In this document: positions 9,564 through 20,939 of the stretch, in pieces | Position numbering within the stretch: position 1 is the stretch's first letter | Layout of the letters: each line of letters opens with the position of its first letter | NCBI GenBank assembly: GCA_021399435.1 | Contig: JAJTUP010000019.1 | Span: forward strand, 620,001 to 684,000 | Direction of reading: 5' to 3' | Length of the DNA stretch: 64,000 nt | Source: Diaporthe sp. PMI_573 | Lineage: Eukaryota > Ascomycota > Sordariomycetes > Diaporthales > Diaporthaceae | Notes under the pieces: generated by a model | Seen by the model: only the letters and a program-made list of their open reading frames with translations | Told to the model about the DNA's origin: nothing | The model's database searches: none | Translations under genes and position numbers: made by a program

Positions 9564-12430
9564 ATGTCGTCCTCCCTCAAGATGACCCCCCTCTTGATGG
9601 GGGTGGTCGTCCTCTTCCTCTTTGCCGGTCACGTTCATGCCTTCGGCGCTGGGAACATCGCCAGCATCTCCAAGGTTGAAGGACAGAACTGTAAGCACAC
9701 ATACACCACCAGACCGATCCCATGAGAGGATAATACGCGTACTGATCGTGGCTTCCGACAGGGCGTCATGGCGACATCGAGGACGCCCTACTGAAGATCA
9801 TGATGGCTCGAGCCGTCGGAGGCAAGAAGTTCGACAAGCTTTCGGTCTCGCGTACTTATTTTGGCAACTGGTAAACCACATACACTGAATCTCTTACTGG
9901 CTTTCATACTAATACGGCTCTAGGCTGAGGGATTACTCCCAAGCGATCGATGTCGGCACGGTCAAGAGCGTTTCAGCCGAGGCTATCCGCCTCCTTCTCT
10001 GCGTCTTGGGCTTCTTGACGTTTGGCTACGGCTCTCGCGAGTTTGAGGTCACTGCCGATCGTCTCGGCTGCTACCGCCCAGAAGGTAACCACGCCTGGTC
10101 ACTTGACACATTGCTTGACCCATCCGGGCGCTGACAGTTTTCACAGACCATATTGACAACCCCAAGAACTACGCCGATAACGAGGACGCGCGCCAATATG
10201 ACCGTCGCTTGCGAGGCCCTATCGACGAGAGCGTCGAGCTGGCCGTCGATGAAGAGACAGGCATGAAGAATTACATCGCCAACGAGAACGTGAACATCAT
10301 GACAAGTGCTCTCCATGTCCGACGCCTCTTCACTAAGTGTGTCGAGCTCGGTCGACGGTATCAGCGTGACAACAGGAAGGAGGACCTGCACGAGGCGCTT
10401 CGATTGATGGGTACTGGACTGCACTGCTTGGAAGGTCAGTTGTTCCTCACGGGTTTCCTAGAATCTGATGCTAATGCAACGCGACAGACTACCTGGCTCA
10501 CAGCAACTACTGCGAGCTCGCCCTGATTGAGCTGGGAGAGCGCGATGTGTTCCCCCACGTTGGTCGCAACACCCAGATACGCCTGCCTGGCGCACGTCAC
10601 GAAGTCTACCCAATTGTTACCGGTACCTTCGGCGGTGTTGACTTCCTGCACTCCGTCACGGGCGAGGTTTCCGACAAGCTGACCCAGAACGAGATTGATG
10701 AGCTCGAGGGCACCCTCCAGCAGAGCCAGAACACAGATACCAGCATGCTGCGCAACCTCCTGGACAAGATCCCCGACGGCCTCTTCGGGAGTGATGACAA
10801 GAAGTCCAAGATGGATGACATCCAGCAAAATGCGAGTGCTGCCCAGGTCGAGCAGATGTCCGTCTCGCCTCGTGACCCTGAAGAGTACACGCTTTACGTC
10901 CAGAACATCTTCCGCCAGGTCATGCCGGCGATTGAATTCCACGACGAGATCCTCCAAAGTATCACGGAGGCCATCGAGAAGATCCCAATTCTGCCCCAGA
11001 TTGTCGAGCAGCTCGAGGAGCAGCTCTCCGTCTTCGTCTTCTCCGTCATCGCTCCTTTCGTCGTTCCTGTCATCAACCAGGTCAAGAATGAGCTCAAGAC
11101 CGGCTCTGATGAGGTTATTCAATCCAGTGAGAACGAGCAGCACATTGTCTTTAACGATGACGACAGCACTGATCCCACACACTCTATGCTGTCAAAGGAT
11201 CACTTCTCCAACATTCTGAATGAGATCGCCGGAAAGACTGCCAGCAGGGTTGTCGCGTGGACTGTCCCACAGCTTATGGAGGCCATTGACGACGAGGGTG
11301 CCGACATCGATCGCGTTTGCAGCCGCATCATCTCCGGAGTCCTTCACCATCCGGCCCAGCGCGACCAGGGTCATGGAGGCGCGCGCGAAGGCCGTGAGAT
11401 GATGTTCCGCAGCGTTGAAGAATGGTGGAACGAGATGCCCGAGAACGCCAAGGATGAGTACCGCAACAAGCTGTCCCGCAGTGGTGTCAAGAACGGGGAG
11501 AACCACAAGGAGGGCGTGCATGACACTGGCCACGGCCACGGCTGCTCTGGCAAGCTGAGCATGCACAAGCAGTTCGGCAAGGGTGGTGACCAATCTGTCG
11601 AGGACAGGATTGCGTCCGCTGCCGCAGGTGCCATCATCGGCGGGGTCACCTCTAGCATCTCCGGCATGGTTTCCAACCAGACGGGCGGCAGGGTCAACCT
11701 TCCCGACAGCAACGAGCCTAACAAGGGCGGCGGCCTTCTCGGCAACGTGTCATCGCTGCTGGAAGGCGCGCTCGACAACAACTCGAGCTCGTTCGAGTCG
11801 CGCCGCCGTGACGACGATGGCGGCTACACCCAGTCCGTCTCGCAGTACGGCCGGAGCGACGATGGTCGTCGCTACGAGCAGGCCGAGTACTCTCGGACCC
11901 GTTATGATGACGGACGTGAGAGGGAAGAATACCGTCGCACCGAGCAGAGGGAGGATGGCCGGGGGCGGGAGCACGGCTACGGCTACCAGGAGACCCAGGA
12001 GAGCTACGGTGGGCGTCAGCACCATGAGGAGAGGCGCTGGGAAGGCGAGACCTCCAGCTACCGCCGGGAGGAGACTGAAAGCTATGGCTCTTCGCGACGA
12101 GAGGAATCTGGAGGCTACGGAGGTGGCTACGGCCGACAAGAGTCCGGGGGCTACGGTGGAGGTGGCGGGTATGGCTCCTCTGGACGCGAGGAGAGCTACG
12201 GAGGAGGAGGAGGAGGAGGAGGAGGCTACGACTCTGGGCGTCGCGATGAGTATGGCAGCGGCCGACAGGAGGGAGGCTACGGAGGCGACAATTCGTCTGG
12301 TAGGCGCCGGGATGACGATGACAACAACGATCTGGTCGGAAATCTTGTTGAAGGCGCTGCGAAACACTTCTTTGGCGGAGACAAGGACCGACGCGAGGGG
12401 GGTAGCGGTGGCGGAGGCTGGTTCTCTTAG
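9564..12430 (+). CDS. HET-C type heterokaryon incompatibility protein
   Basis: Homologue of Neurospora HET-C, a secretory-pathway glycine-rich protein whose allelic differences trigger non-self recognition in some species. Five exons join in frame: 9564-9690, 9762-9870, 9924-10084, 10147-10434 and 10488-12430, giving 875 residues. Residues 1-26 form a signal peptide (core LLMGVVVLFLFAG, ending HVHA). The conserved N-terminal half includes WRHGDIED, FGNWLRDYSQA, YGSREFEVTADRLGCYRPE, GLHCLEDYLAHSNYCEL and HVGRNTQIRLPG. The C-terminal 230 residues are low complexity, rich in Gly, Tyr, Arg, Glu and Ser (SYGGG, GYGGG and EESG-type repeats, including a run of Gly near 12207-12226). Every junction rebuilds a conserved word, such as N-W-RHG and LE-D-YLAH, so the model is firm. 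In Neurospora het-c works with a linked HET-domain gene, pin-c. Here the nearest HET gene is 35 kb away. Whether this copy acts in incompatibility cannot be told from sequence. Confidence 0.93.
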
Positions 12431-13223
12431 GCAGATGACCTCTCACGCAGCTTTTGTTCTAGGTCTTCACACCATGGAGCAGACTAGACCACGGATGACC
12501 ACACTATACCGAGCTTCAGCCTCGCTAGATGAGGCTGGCCGGGCCTCGGGGACGCATCAAAAGTGTTTGCTGTTTTAGTAATGGTATTTTGCCGTGCTCT
12601 CTCTACCAAATATTTCTCCTCCGACTGCCTTGGTACACTCGTAGGCATCTCGATGCCAACTCGTCAAAATAGACGAGTCCACGAGCACATCAAAGTTCCA
12701 CGTATGGGTGTGCTTTCTACTTGGTAGCACCTGTTATAGTCTGTCGAGTTGCGCAGTACCTGAGAATGGCTTCCTCTCTTTTCAAGTCGGGAGATTGTAG
12801 TTCACTCTAAACCAAATGCATTTCACTCGTAAGTGCCACTTTGAAGGCCAGTTGAGAATTAGGAAGCTGTGTGAGCATCGCCTCCTCTATGCGAGTACAC
12901 ATGCTGCTTCAAGACCAGCCAAGGATCAGTCGGCCAGCCCAGAGGATGTCTGCGAACAGTACATGGGATGCCACCCGCTGGACCGTTCCGCGCTATGTCT
13001 TGGGATGTCTCCTCGATATGATTCCAAGGGATTGTTCTACACTGCAGCTAGATATGTTTATTGTGACGACTCATGCCTAGGAGGGATCAGCACCACGAGA
13101 GCCAAGCGAAAACAGCACGGACAGAATTTGTTGTTGCCATTCAGAAGGCGTGGTCGAACGTCCGGGCACGCGTTTCATTCCCCGGAGAAAAAAATGCCGC
13201 GCTCGCTGAAGAAAGCCGTGGGT

Positions 13224-13224
<1 letters not shown>

Positions 13225-13260
<36 letters not shown>
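13225..13260. repeat. CAG trinucleotide repeat
   Basis: About twelve uninterrupted CAG units. In one frame they read as polyalanine and in others as polyserine or polyglutamine, but no gene is supported around them. Confidence 0.9.
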
Positions 13261-13261
<1 letters not shown>

Positions 13262-15901
13262 CGGGGCAAGCTTCCGCCTCCAGGTAGATGTAAGCGAGCG
13301 GTTGTGCTCGAGTGCGTGTCCTCGAATATCATAGGCCGGCTGTGCTTGCCGTCACAGAGGGACGATGGTGTCAGCCTTGCCACACGAAGAATGAGAGACA
13401 CAAGCCCCGAGGGCTCCAGTCAATTATAAGTGTGCCGAATCTAGTATAGCTGGTGCCGGGCCCAGGACCCCTAGAGAGTTGGTGTTGCGGAATGTCTTGA
13501 CCCACGATCTTCCCGTGTCCAGGACCACCTCGGGCCGTTGCGTTGGACCCCACCTGGACCAATGGTGGTGGGCGGCCGGGCGGGCGCTGGGCAGACTGCT
13601 CTTTTTGGGCCAGTACGATGGATATCACGATCTGGTGCCACGCCATTGATACATTCTGCACCGGCTTCCTGACGGCTTCTTCCTTTAGCTGGCCCTACTA
13701 TGCATGAACAAGCCATGATAGACCAATAGCGGTCACACGCTACAAGCTCGTGCCGCGCCAGTACGCGGAATGACTTACAGCCCTCGTGTGTGGCCTCTAT
13801 TGTTCCTTTCCTCCGTCTCTGGCTACACTCTCGCAGTTATATCGCCATAGTCAAGACATGATAGCAAAACCGTCCTTGCTACTAAACGTCCAAGTCTATC
13901 CTTGAATCCTGGTCGGTATACAAGTACGCAAGAAGGCAGACTGTTACTTTAGTGCGTACCTAGAGTCTGTGGTAGACTGTTTATTGTACATGGGCGGGGC
14001 TGACGGGTTGGTGTTGGGTGTTGGGTGTTGGGTGTCGTGTTGATATCATGATAGATACCTGCAACTGGTCTTACCTGGGTGCTATGGCCGTGGCAAGGTA
14101 AGTTCTAGGTGGCACAGCTCTGATGTTTGGGATCAATCTGGACAGTCGGGGGGTGTGGCCACGCTGAGCTTAGGGATTGCAACCACTTGTCCCCACTCAC
14201 CACGGCACCCGGCGCGTCTCGTCTCGTCTCGCCTCGACCGGAGCTGGGTCTTGTCCTTGACATGTCAAGGAAAACAATCTCTGTGTCATTATCATGCTTC
14301 GTATCGGGACACCTGGTAAGCTTAGTCGAGTTAGAGGCGGCCCTGAATCCTCGCACCGAAGCTGGGGCTTCAACGAGCGTGCTGTCTACGACGTCGTGCT
14401 CGCTGGCTTGTATGACGGGCTGGGAGGACGTGGCTGCCCAGGCTTCTAGAAGTTATTCAGGGCACAGCCTGAGCGCAGTTGCATGGCAAAAAACACGCAG
14501 TGAGACGGACATCGTTCCTGGCCGCAGTCGCAGGTGGCAGTGCCTGGCACGAAGAAAAGAGCAGCTCCATCGGGCGGCCGGCTTGCTACCCAGAGGGGTC
14601 TCAGAGTGTGACTTAACAGAGCCCTGCTAACGAAGTAGCCCAGCGAGCCGGAAAAAATTGGCTGCAGGCTGGCTGCGACCTCAGGCGTCCGCGTTGGCCG
14701 CCAAGAGGTGTTGAGCTACGACTCCACGAGGGAGTTCGGGTGGAGGGCAAGGGAGAAGCTGTGGGCTGTGCAGGGCAGGGCAGGGCAGGGCCGGCGAGCG
14801 GGAAGAGCAGAGCGTGCAAGCACGTCTCATCTTCCTCGGGGAGGGGGAGCTCCAGGCCCTCCAATCCCTCCCACCCTCTGACCCGAGTGAGCTGGACAGC
14901 TCCCTCTCCTCTTTCCCCTCTCGGGGCCTGGGCAGAGCACCCTGTCTGCCTGTGAGATTGGGCGCCCACAGCGACCCCTGCCAAGCAGAGCGCTGAGCCA
15001 CACAATTGGCTCGAGCTTCTCTGTGAATCCCCAGCCCCTCATTTGATGATCTCTGGCGGGTTGCACACACATCGCGGCGCCCAAGAGGGCGGCGTTTCGG
15101 AGTTTGCATTGGGAACCCGCGTTTCCGTCGACTGGAGGCAGCACCTGCGCGGTCGCTGGAGCCATGACGACTTCATGAATATCGCTCTTGGGCAGTCGGA
15201 ACATAAGAGGGGATAAGTTTGAGTATTGCAGAACTAAAAGGCTATATAAATAAAAATAAAAATGCAGATGTAGTGACACCACCTGCATTGCTTGAGAAAA
15301 TGGCAAGTATCAAGCAAAGTACTGGGCGCAAATGAAGGTGCATGTGCTGGCGGAGATGGAAAGTCAACAGAGGCAAGGCAAGAACGCAGGTGCAGGCGCA
15401 GGTGCAGGCGCAGGCGTAGTGTAGGTGCAGGCAGTCACAGGCGGTGCTGAAGCCCGAATTCGGAGGGACTCGTCCACGGGCAGTGTTGAATTTGGAAGCG
15501 GATCCAGAAGGGAGCAAAGGAGTCCTTTGTGATCCCGATTCTCGTAGGTGTTGCAGGCTGGGGCAGGGCACACAGCAGTGCAGTGAAGTGAATCACAGTA
15601 GAGGCGCGTCGCTCGACGCCGGGCAGGCGAGATGACCTCAGTCAATGCCCAGGCGTAGGCAGCCCAGAGGGACGGGGGGAGGAGGCAGGCAGGCAGGCAG
15701 ACCTGATGGGCTGGCTTGCTGCTTCCATCAGCTTGAGGAGGGAAGAGCGAAAGTCAGTTTCCACCACCCACGTTGGCTTGCCTGCCTGGCCCTACCTGGC
15801 CCTGCCTGCTGTCCTCCCCTGTGTTGGCGGGTACCTGTGTTGCAGCTTGGAGACTTGGAGACTTGGCCCGTTCTCTCTCACAGAGAAATGGCCAGTGGGA
15901 A

Positions 15902-15960
15902 AAGTGCAGGTGCAGGTGCAGGTGCAGGTGCAGGTGCGTGTGCAGGTGCGTGTGCGGGTG
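15902..15960. repeat. GTGCAG hexamer array
   Basis: About six copies of gtgcag drift into gtgcgt and gtgcgg variants. They lie about 430 bp upstream of the HMG-box start codon. A related caggtg/caggcg array lies at 15390-15420. Confidence 0.85.
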
Positions 15961-16383
15961 CGATTGTGTGGGTGGGTGCGGTGGTGCGGTTCGGTTGCTC
16001 TTGCGCCTGCACCTGCGCCGTCCCAAAAGCTGCACACGCTCCAGATCAGCCAGCAGCTCTGGGCCCCCCCAAATTTCCAATAAACCGTCCCCCGCCCACC
16101 TCGGCCTGTCGGTTTGGTTTCCCCCTCCTCTCTCTTTCATCCTCTAAACCTCCAGGCTTCCCAGGGCATTTCCACCCGCCGCGTACTGAAGCAATTATCA
16201 CTAGAGCATCAGACCGAAGACACCACCACACCAGCTGCACCCTGCAACTGGCCCACCACTCCACCGCGCCAGCTCTCCATTCACCTCCAGACCACACCAC
16301 TCTGTAACCCACTCGCTGCAGCCCGCAGCCAGGTCAACTGCAAGACGCGCCAAACCACCACAACCACCACACCCACCACAGCA

Positions 16384-18090
16384 ATGGCGCGCCCCAAGAA
16401 GGTCGAGGAGAAGCAGCTGGCCCCGGCTGTCCCCCAGCCCGTCCCCGTCGCTGCTCCCCAGCAGCCTCAGCAGCAACCCCAGCAGCCCAACTTGGTCGGC
16501 AACAACCTGCAGGGCAGAGTCATCGACGTTGATAACTTCATCAAAGTGAGGAACTCTGTAAGTGCCAGCAACCCCTCCGCGCAGCCCGCCCCCCGCATCA
16601 CTACCATCGCCAAAATCACCACCCGTTCTGCCAATTGCCTTACTCGCTTCGGCACCAACCTACCTCGTCCTCGTCCTCGTCCTCATCCTCATCCCGACCA
16701 CCACAGACAGCACTTTTCACAAGCGAGCCGCCATGGTCCAGCACCGCCTCGGTGGCTCAACCCAGGCGCGTCCCGTCTTGAAGGGGATTTCTCACAGCAA
16801 CCCCAAAACCAAACCCGACAAACGAGCCATCACACCAGATAATGCCCATCTTGTACCACCTTTGATCCATGACCCAATTCACATGCAATTCACAATGCAC
16901 CCCAAGAGATCGGTCCTGTTTCACGTGACCACAAGCAATCTATTCTCGGCCTTTGCATCTCCCACACACGTACCCCGGCTGCATTTGTTTACATCACCAT
17001 GTCGCGTCATACAATTGGCGCGCGTCGCGTTGATTGACATGATGCCACACCAACTGTCCAGCCACTGAGGTCTCACGTTGAGGCTGCAACTGCAGCATTC
17101 GACAATTGGCCTACCGCTCCTCTTCTGTTCCCATCGTCATGGCGGCAATATATCACAGCATGCAATCGGGACTCGGTGCTAATGCTACCACAGGTTTACC
17201 ACCGCCTGGCTACCATCCAGGAGTTCATCCGCTCTACCAATGCAGACTACCTCCGCCAGACCAACCTCCTGATTGGAGAGCCCACCCTGCTTGAGGATGA
17301 TGCCGGTCTTGCAGACATCGCCGACATGTTTACTGCGCAGTCGCTGCCTCAGGTGCCCGGTATCCCAAATCCTGTCCCAGCTCCCGCCCCCGTCGTGGAG
17401 GAGAAGAAGGAGCGCAAGAAGCGCCAGCATGACCCCAACGCGCCCAAGCGTCCCTTGACCCCCTACTTCCTCTACATGCAGACCGCCCGCCCCATCATCG
17501 CTGCCGACCTTGGTGACCAGGTCCCCAAGGGTGCCGTGCAGGATGAGGGACAGCGTCGGTGGAGCTCCATGTCTTCGCAGGAGAAACTGGTCAGTGCTCA
17601 CCCCTCATCCTCTTCCTCAGTCACTAACGGACCGCACCAGGGCTGGAACTCGGCCTACCAGTACAACCTGCGCCTGTACAATGCCCGTGTGGCATCGTAC
17701 AAGACCGGCAACCTGGGCGCCAAGAACATGACTGACGACGAGGCCATGGAGTATGCTGAGGAGTTCAACATCCCCATGCCTCCCCTCGGCGGCGGCGACG
17801 CCAACCATGCCAACGACCAGGCCGCTATCGCGGAGCAGCTGCAGCAGAGCGCGCCCGCCCCGGAACCCATCGTTGAGGAGCCCGCCACCACCACCAAAGC
17901 AGCCAAACCAAAGGCGTCCCGCAAGCGCAAGAGTGAGGCTGAGCCCACGGCTACCCCCGCTCAGCAGGCGGCGGCGACACCGGCGGCCAGCCCGGACAAG
18001 AAGCGCAAGAGGGCGTCTACAAAGCCGGTAGAGCAGCCTGAGAAGGATGAACCCAAGAAATCGGGACGCAAGAAGGCTAAGAGCGGTTAG
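16384..18090 (+). CDS. HMG-box DNA-binding protein
   Basis: Chromatin or DNA-binding protein with one HMG box. Exons 16384-16557, 17194-17589 and 17641-18090 join in phase 0 and give 339 residues. Residues 1-50 are Pro/Gln-rich. Residues 40-85 hold a conserved fungal segment (VIDVDNFIKVRNS joined to VYHRLATIQEFIRSTNADYL). The HMG box starts near residue 130 with the signature DPNAPKRPLTPYFLYMQ and continues through QDEGQRRWSSMSSQEKL to YQYNLRLYNARVASYK. Its end is interrupted by the 51-nt second intron (branch actaac, acceptor accag). The C-terminal 90 residues are Ala/Lys/Pro-rich with basic KRKR-type patches, likely nuclear localisation signals. The first intron, 636 nt (GTAAGT to ccacag, branch gctaat), is long for this genome. 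Similar proteins occur in many Sordariomycetes; I cannot assign a specific regulatory role. Confidence 0.9.
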
Positions 18091-18393
18091 GCGGCCCCAT
18101 TCCTTGATCAACACGCTATCGATCCGGCCCTCTTCCAAATCCAACCATGATACCTCTTCTTTTCGGTGCGGCTCTCGTCTTGTTTTTTCAGTTCCAAGTC
18201 CCGAGAGAAATGTCGACACCCGGCCCCGGAATCCCCTCCCCCCCGGCACAAAAAGTACGGAATATCCTGCCCACACCTGCCGACCTCAACGGCCGGTCTT
18301 GACCTGCCAGCTGTGGGTGACGGTCAAGTGCAAAGCCCTGCCACACTGGCTCGGCTTCTCATCTGGTGCAAGCGCACAAGCAACAGCATTTCT

Positions 18394-18419
18394 GTCTCGT
18401 CTCGTCTCGTCTCGTCTCC
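18394..18419. repeat. TCTCG pentamer repeat
   Basis: Five copies of tctcg in the 3' flank of the HMG-box gene. The same pentamer is repeated near 14218-14236. Confidence 0.85.
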
Positions 18420-19010
18420 AGGGGGTCTGGGGTCTGGTAGGATCCTACAATTTCGGGGCCTGGACAAGGGAAGTATACCTGGGCGGCTCCTGTGGAGAGG
18501 CCTCTTGTTTTGCCCCAGCTTGCCTGTTTTGCATGATCAATGAGAAGATGCGGACCCAGACCGTGTGGTGGCGACGGAAATGAAATCTCCCTTGCCCTAT
18601 TTATGGCGCATCATCCGGATGGAGTCGGTCTGCGCGTGGTGTTGGCGGTAGGTGGGGCGTACAGGACAGGACAGGACAGGGCAAAGGCGTGGGTTGCGTT
18701 ACTGGCTCTGACTTTTCAGTTTTTGATTGTGTGACTATTTGTTGCTGGCCCTGGTCTTCTTAAAAGGGGCAGTCTGGTACATGGACTAAGATGATAGCAA
18801 TTCACGAACACTTGAAGCATGCATCGTGCCCAGCAACCTTTTCGTACGACCATCGCAGGCATCGAGGCGCATAGTCCAGAGCAAGCCGTAGCTGTTTACC
18901 AAACTGGGAAAGAAATGGGCCCAGTTGGCTGTCACGGTAGTACTGCAGTATTCGGCCCCGGCTCGTTCTGCATATACGTGCCCTGCCGCGATCACATGCG
19001 GCTGCTCATG

Positions 19011-19050
19011 AGATGGGACGAGATGGGACGAGATGGGACGAGATGGGACG
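19011..19050. repeat. 10-bp tandem repeat (agatgggacg x4)
   Basis: Four perfect copies of agatgggacg with no gene association. Confidence 0.95.
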
Positions 19051-20566
19051 GCGGACGCTCATCCTCAAGACCACCGGACGTTGCGGGCTCTGTTGGTGGG
19101 GCAAACTCTCCGGCGGAGTGGTACGGGAGGGCCTGGGTTCGTGGGCCCGGTGTCACCCTTGACATGTGCTACAATGTCGTTATGGTGGTACTTGAACTAT
19201 GCTGTCAGAGGAAAATTGGATGCACCCATGTCTCTACAGCATGGTTGGGCCCTTATATGATGCCTGACTAGTCGCCGTCACCTACCTAGGTACCTGTTAG
19301 GATGCGGCTGGGGAGGGGTCCAGCGTCCCTCCTTGAGCGAAGAGGGCTACCCAGGCATGGGCTGGGCTCCTTGCTGTCCCGGGGCCAACGGGTGGGCGAC
19401 GCCAACCTGTCCCAGGCAGCCGGTGTACCTGGGGAGGAGCTGTGTTACAAATGTCACGTCCCATGTCTACAAGTTAGCTGGACAGGCGGGGAGGTCCCTC
19501 TGACCGTTAATAATTATACGACAGCATCCGGCACCTCACGGGATAGGGGGCCCCTGATCCAGCATGTGCCGGCCCAACAAGATCCCTCTGCATCTGTGTT
19601 TGGTGGCTGGCCACGTCCAAGGTACCAGTTGTCTACCCGATACCTAGTAGAGGCGACCGCCGGGAAACGCCAGCGTGCGGTGACGAGCAGACGATGGATC
19701 GTTGGAGGGGGAGCTGGTGAGCAAATGTTGTATCACTGCTCGTCTCCAGGACCCCAGGCAGGCCGGAGCAGGCATTCGAACATCCGAATCCGACGTGCTG
19801 CAAGTGTCAAGGGCCCCGGGGTGGCGAGCAGAAGGAAGCAAGTGGTTGCTCATGGCGATAGTCGTTGCAGATGCACGGCAGACAGCGGACGGGACGCGGG
19901 CGCCGGGATGAGGTCGAACCTTGATGATGGAGGGGGAGGGGGGCAAGGATTGGCGGCGCTGCTGATCAGTTTAGGGGCCCTTGGGAGCAAAACGCCACCC
20001 TAGCAGAAGATGTTTTGGTTGTACCTAGGTGACCTAGTTCGTCGCTCAACCGTCCAGTGTTCTATCTAGTGTACAGCAAGACATCCATCTATCTTGTCTG
20101 GTCTGTCTGTGCGTGTGTCTGTGTCTGTGTGTCCGAACTCGATTGCGGGGTAATGACTGCAGGATGCGTAACTGACCTGACAGGTCAGACTTGACTCTGG
20201 CTGATATGGAGCTCCCACCCCCCCTTCCCAAGGCTGGGGTGGCAGATCATGACGGAACCCAGTCGAGGTCGAAGAAGGGCCCAGACTCTACGTCCCACGC
20301 CAGAACCCCTCGCTGCAGCTGTGGACTGACACCGGCCGGACGCATGGCAGCTATTGTGAACCAGCGCAGTGGTTACACAGAACCTAGGCAATGATCAACA
20401 TGTACTGTAACTTGGGCAGGCGGCTGCAGACAATCTATTAGGTACCTAGGTACCTATCTGCTGGGGCTAGAGACGCATGAACGACGGGCTAGACTGACCA
20501 TCAGCATGAGCACCAGCATCAGTTAATGTGCCATCTATCAGGTCGCCTGCTTGTTGATCTTGCTTA

Positions 20567-20598
<32 letters not shown>

Positions 20599-20600
20599 AC
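20567..20600. repeat. CTG trinucleotide repeat
   Basis: CTG/TGC units with one ttg interruption, about 340 bp upstream of the urease start codon. Confidence 0.85.
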
Positions 20601-20939
20601 AGTACTGCTACTGCTGCCTTTATCCCCCCCCCCAAAGGGCCACACAGCCCAGCCCAAGTCCGGCACGGCTCAGCCCAGCCTAAGCCCGCCCATCCCAGAC
20701 CAAGACGAGCCCGGTGGCAGCTCCCGAGACGTTGGCTTGACTTCTTTTTATTACTCACTCGTATCCGTACACCTCTTCCGCGACGCTGCACCGAGATCCC
20801 ACCCACCTTCCCTTTGACCCTGGCTCGCCTCTGGCCAGTTATTATACCACCGGGACCCCATATGAATATTCCATGACACTTGCTGCTCCTGGCTTCGTGA
20901 CAACGGGTGTGCAGACGAGACTGTCAGCAAGCAGGCAAG

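Larger units (their letters stand above)
12431..16383. other. Long repeat-bearing intergenic region
   Basis: Nearly 4 kb without a supportable gene. The open frames are short, compositionally biased and often driven by tandem repeats. It contains a CAG tract (13225-13260), a GTTGGGT-type repeat (about 14009-14035), TCTCG repeats (about 14218-14236), a GGGCA repeat (about 14772-14790), CAGGYG repeats (15390-15420) and a GTGCAG array (about 15902-15960). The last 300 bases are C-rich and lead into the HMG-box gene. Confidence 0.6.
18091..20939. other. Repeat-bearing intergenic region
   Basis: No gene is supported. It holds several tandem repeats: TCTCG at 18394-18419, ACAGG at about 18660-18679, a 10-bp unit at 19011-19050 and CTG at about 20567-20600. 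Palindromic cctaggtacc-type motifs lie near 19283, 20025 and 20440. The last 300 bases are probably the urease promoter. Confidence 0.6.

Noticed and set aside
12816..13334. Open frame with a polyalanine run from the CAG tract
   Set aside because: The length is partly due to the repeat; the rest is compositionally random.
14009..14035. GTTGGGT repeat as a telomere-like tract
   Set aside because: The usual fungal telomere unit is TTAGGG; this is a short internal repeat with a different sequence.
19302..20003. 233-codon + strand open frame in the HMG-urease interval
   Set aside because: No recognisable domain, no codon pattern like the true genes, and equally long frames on the other strand.
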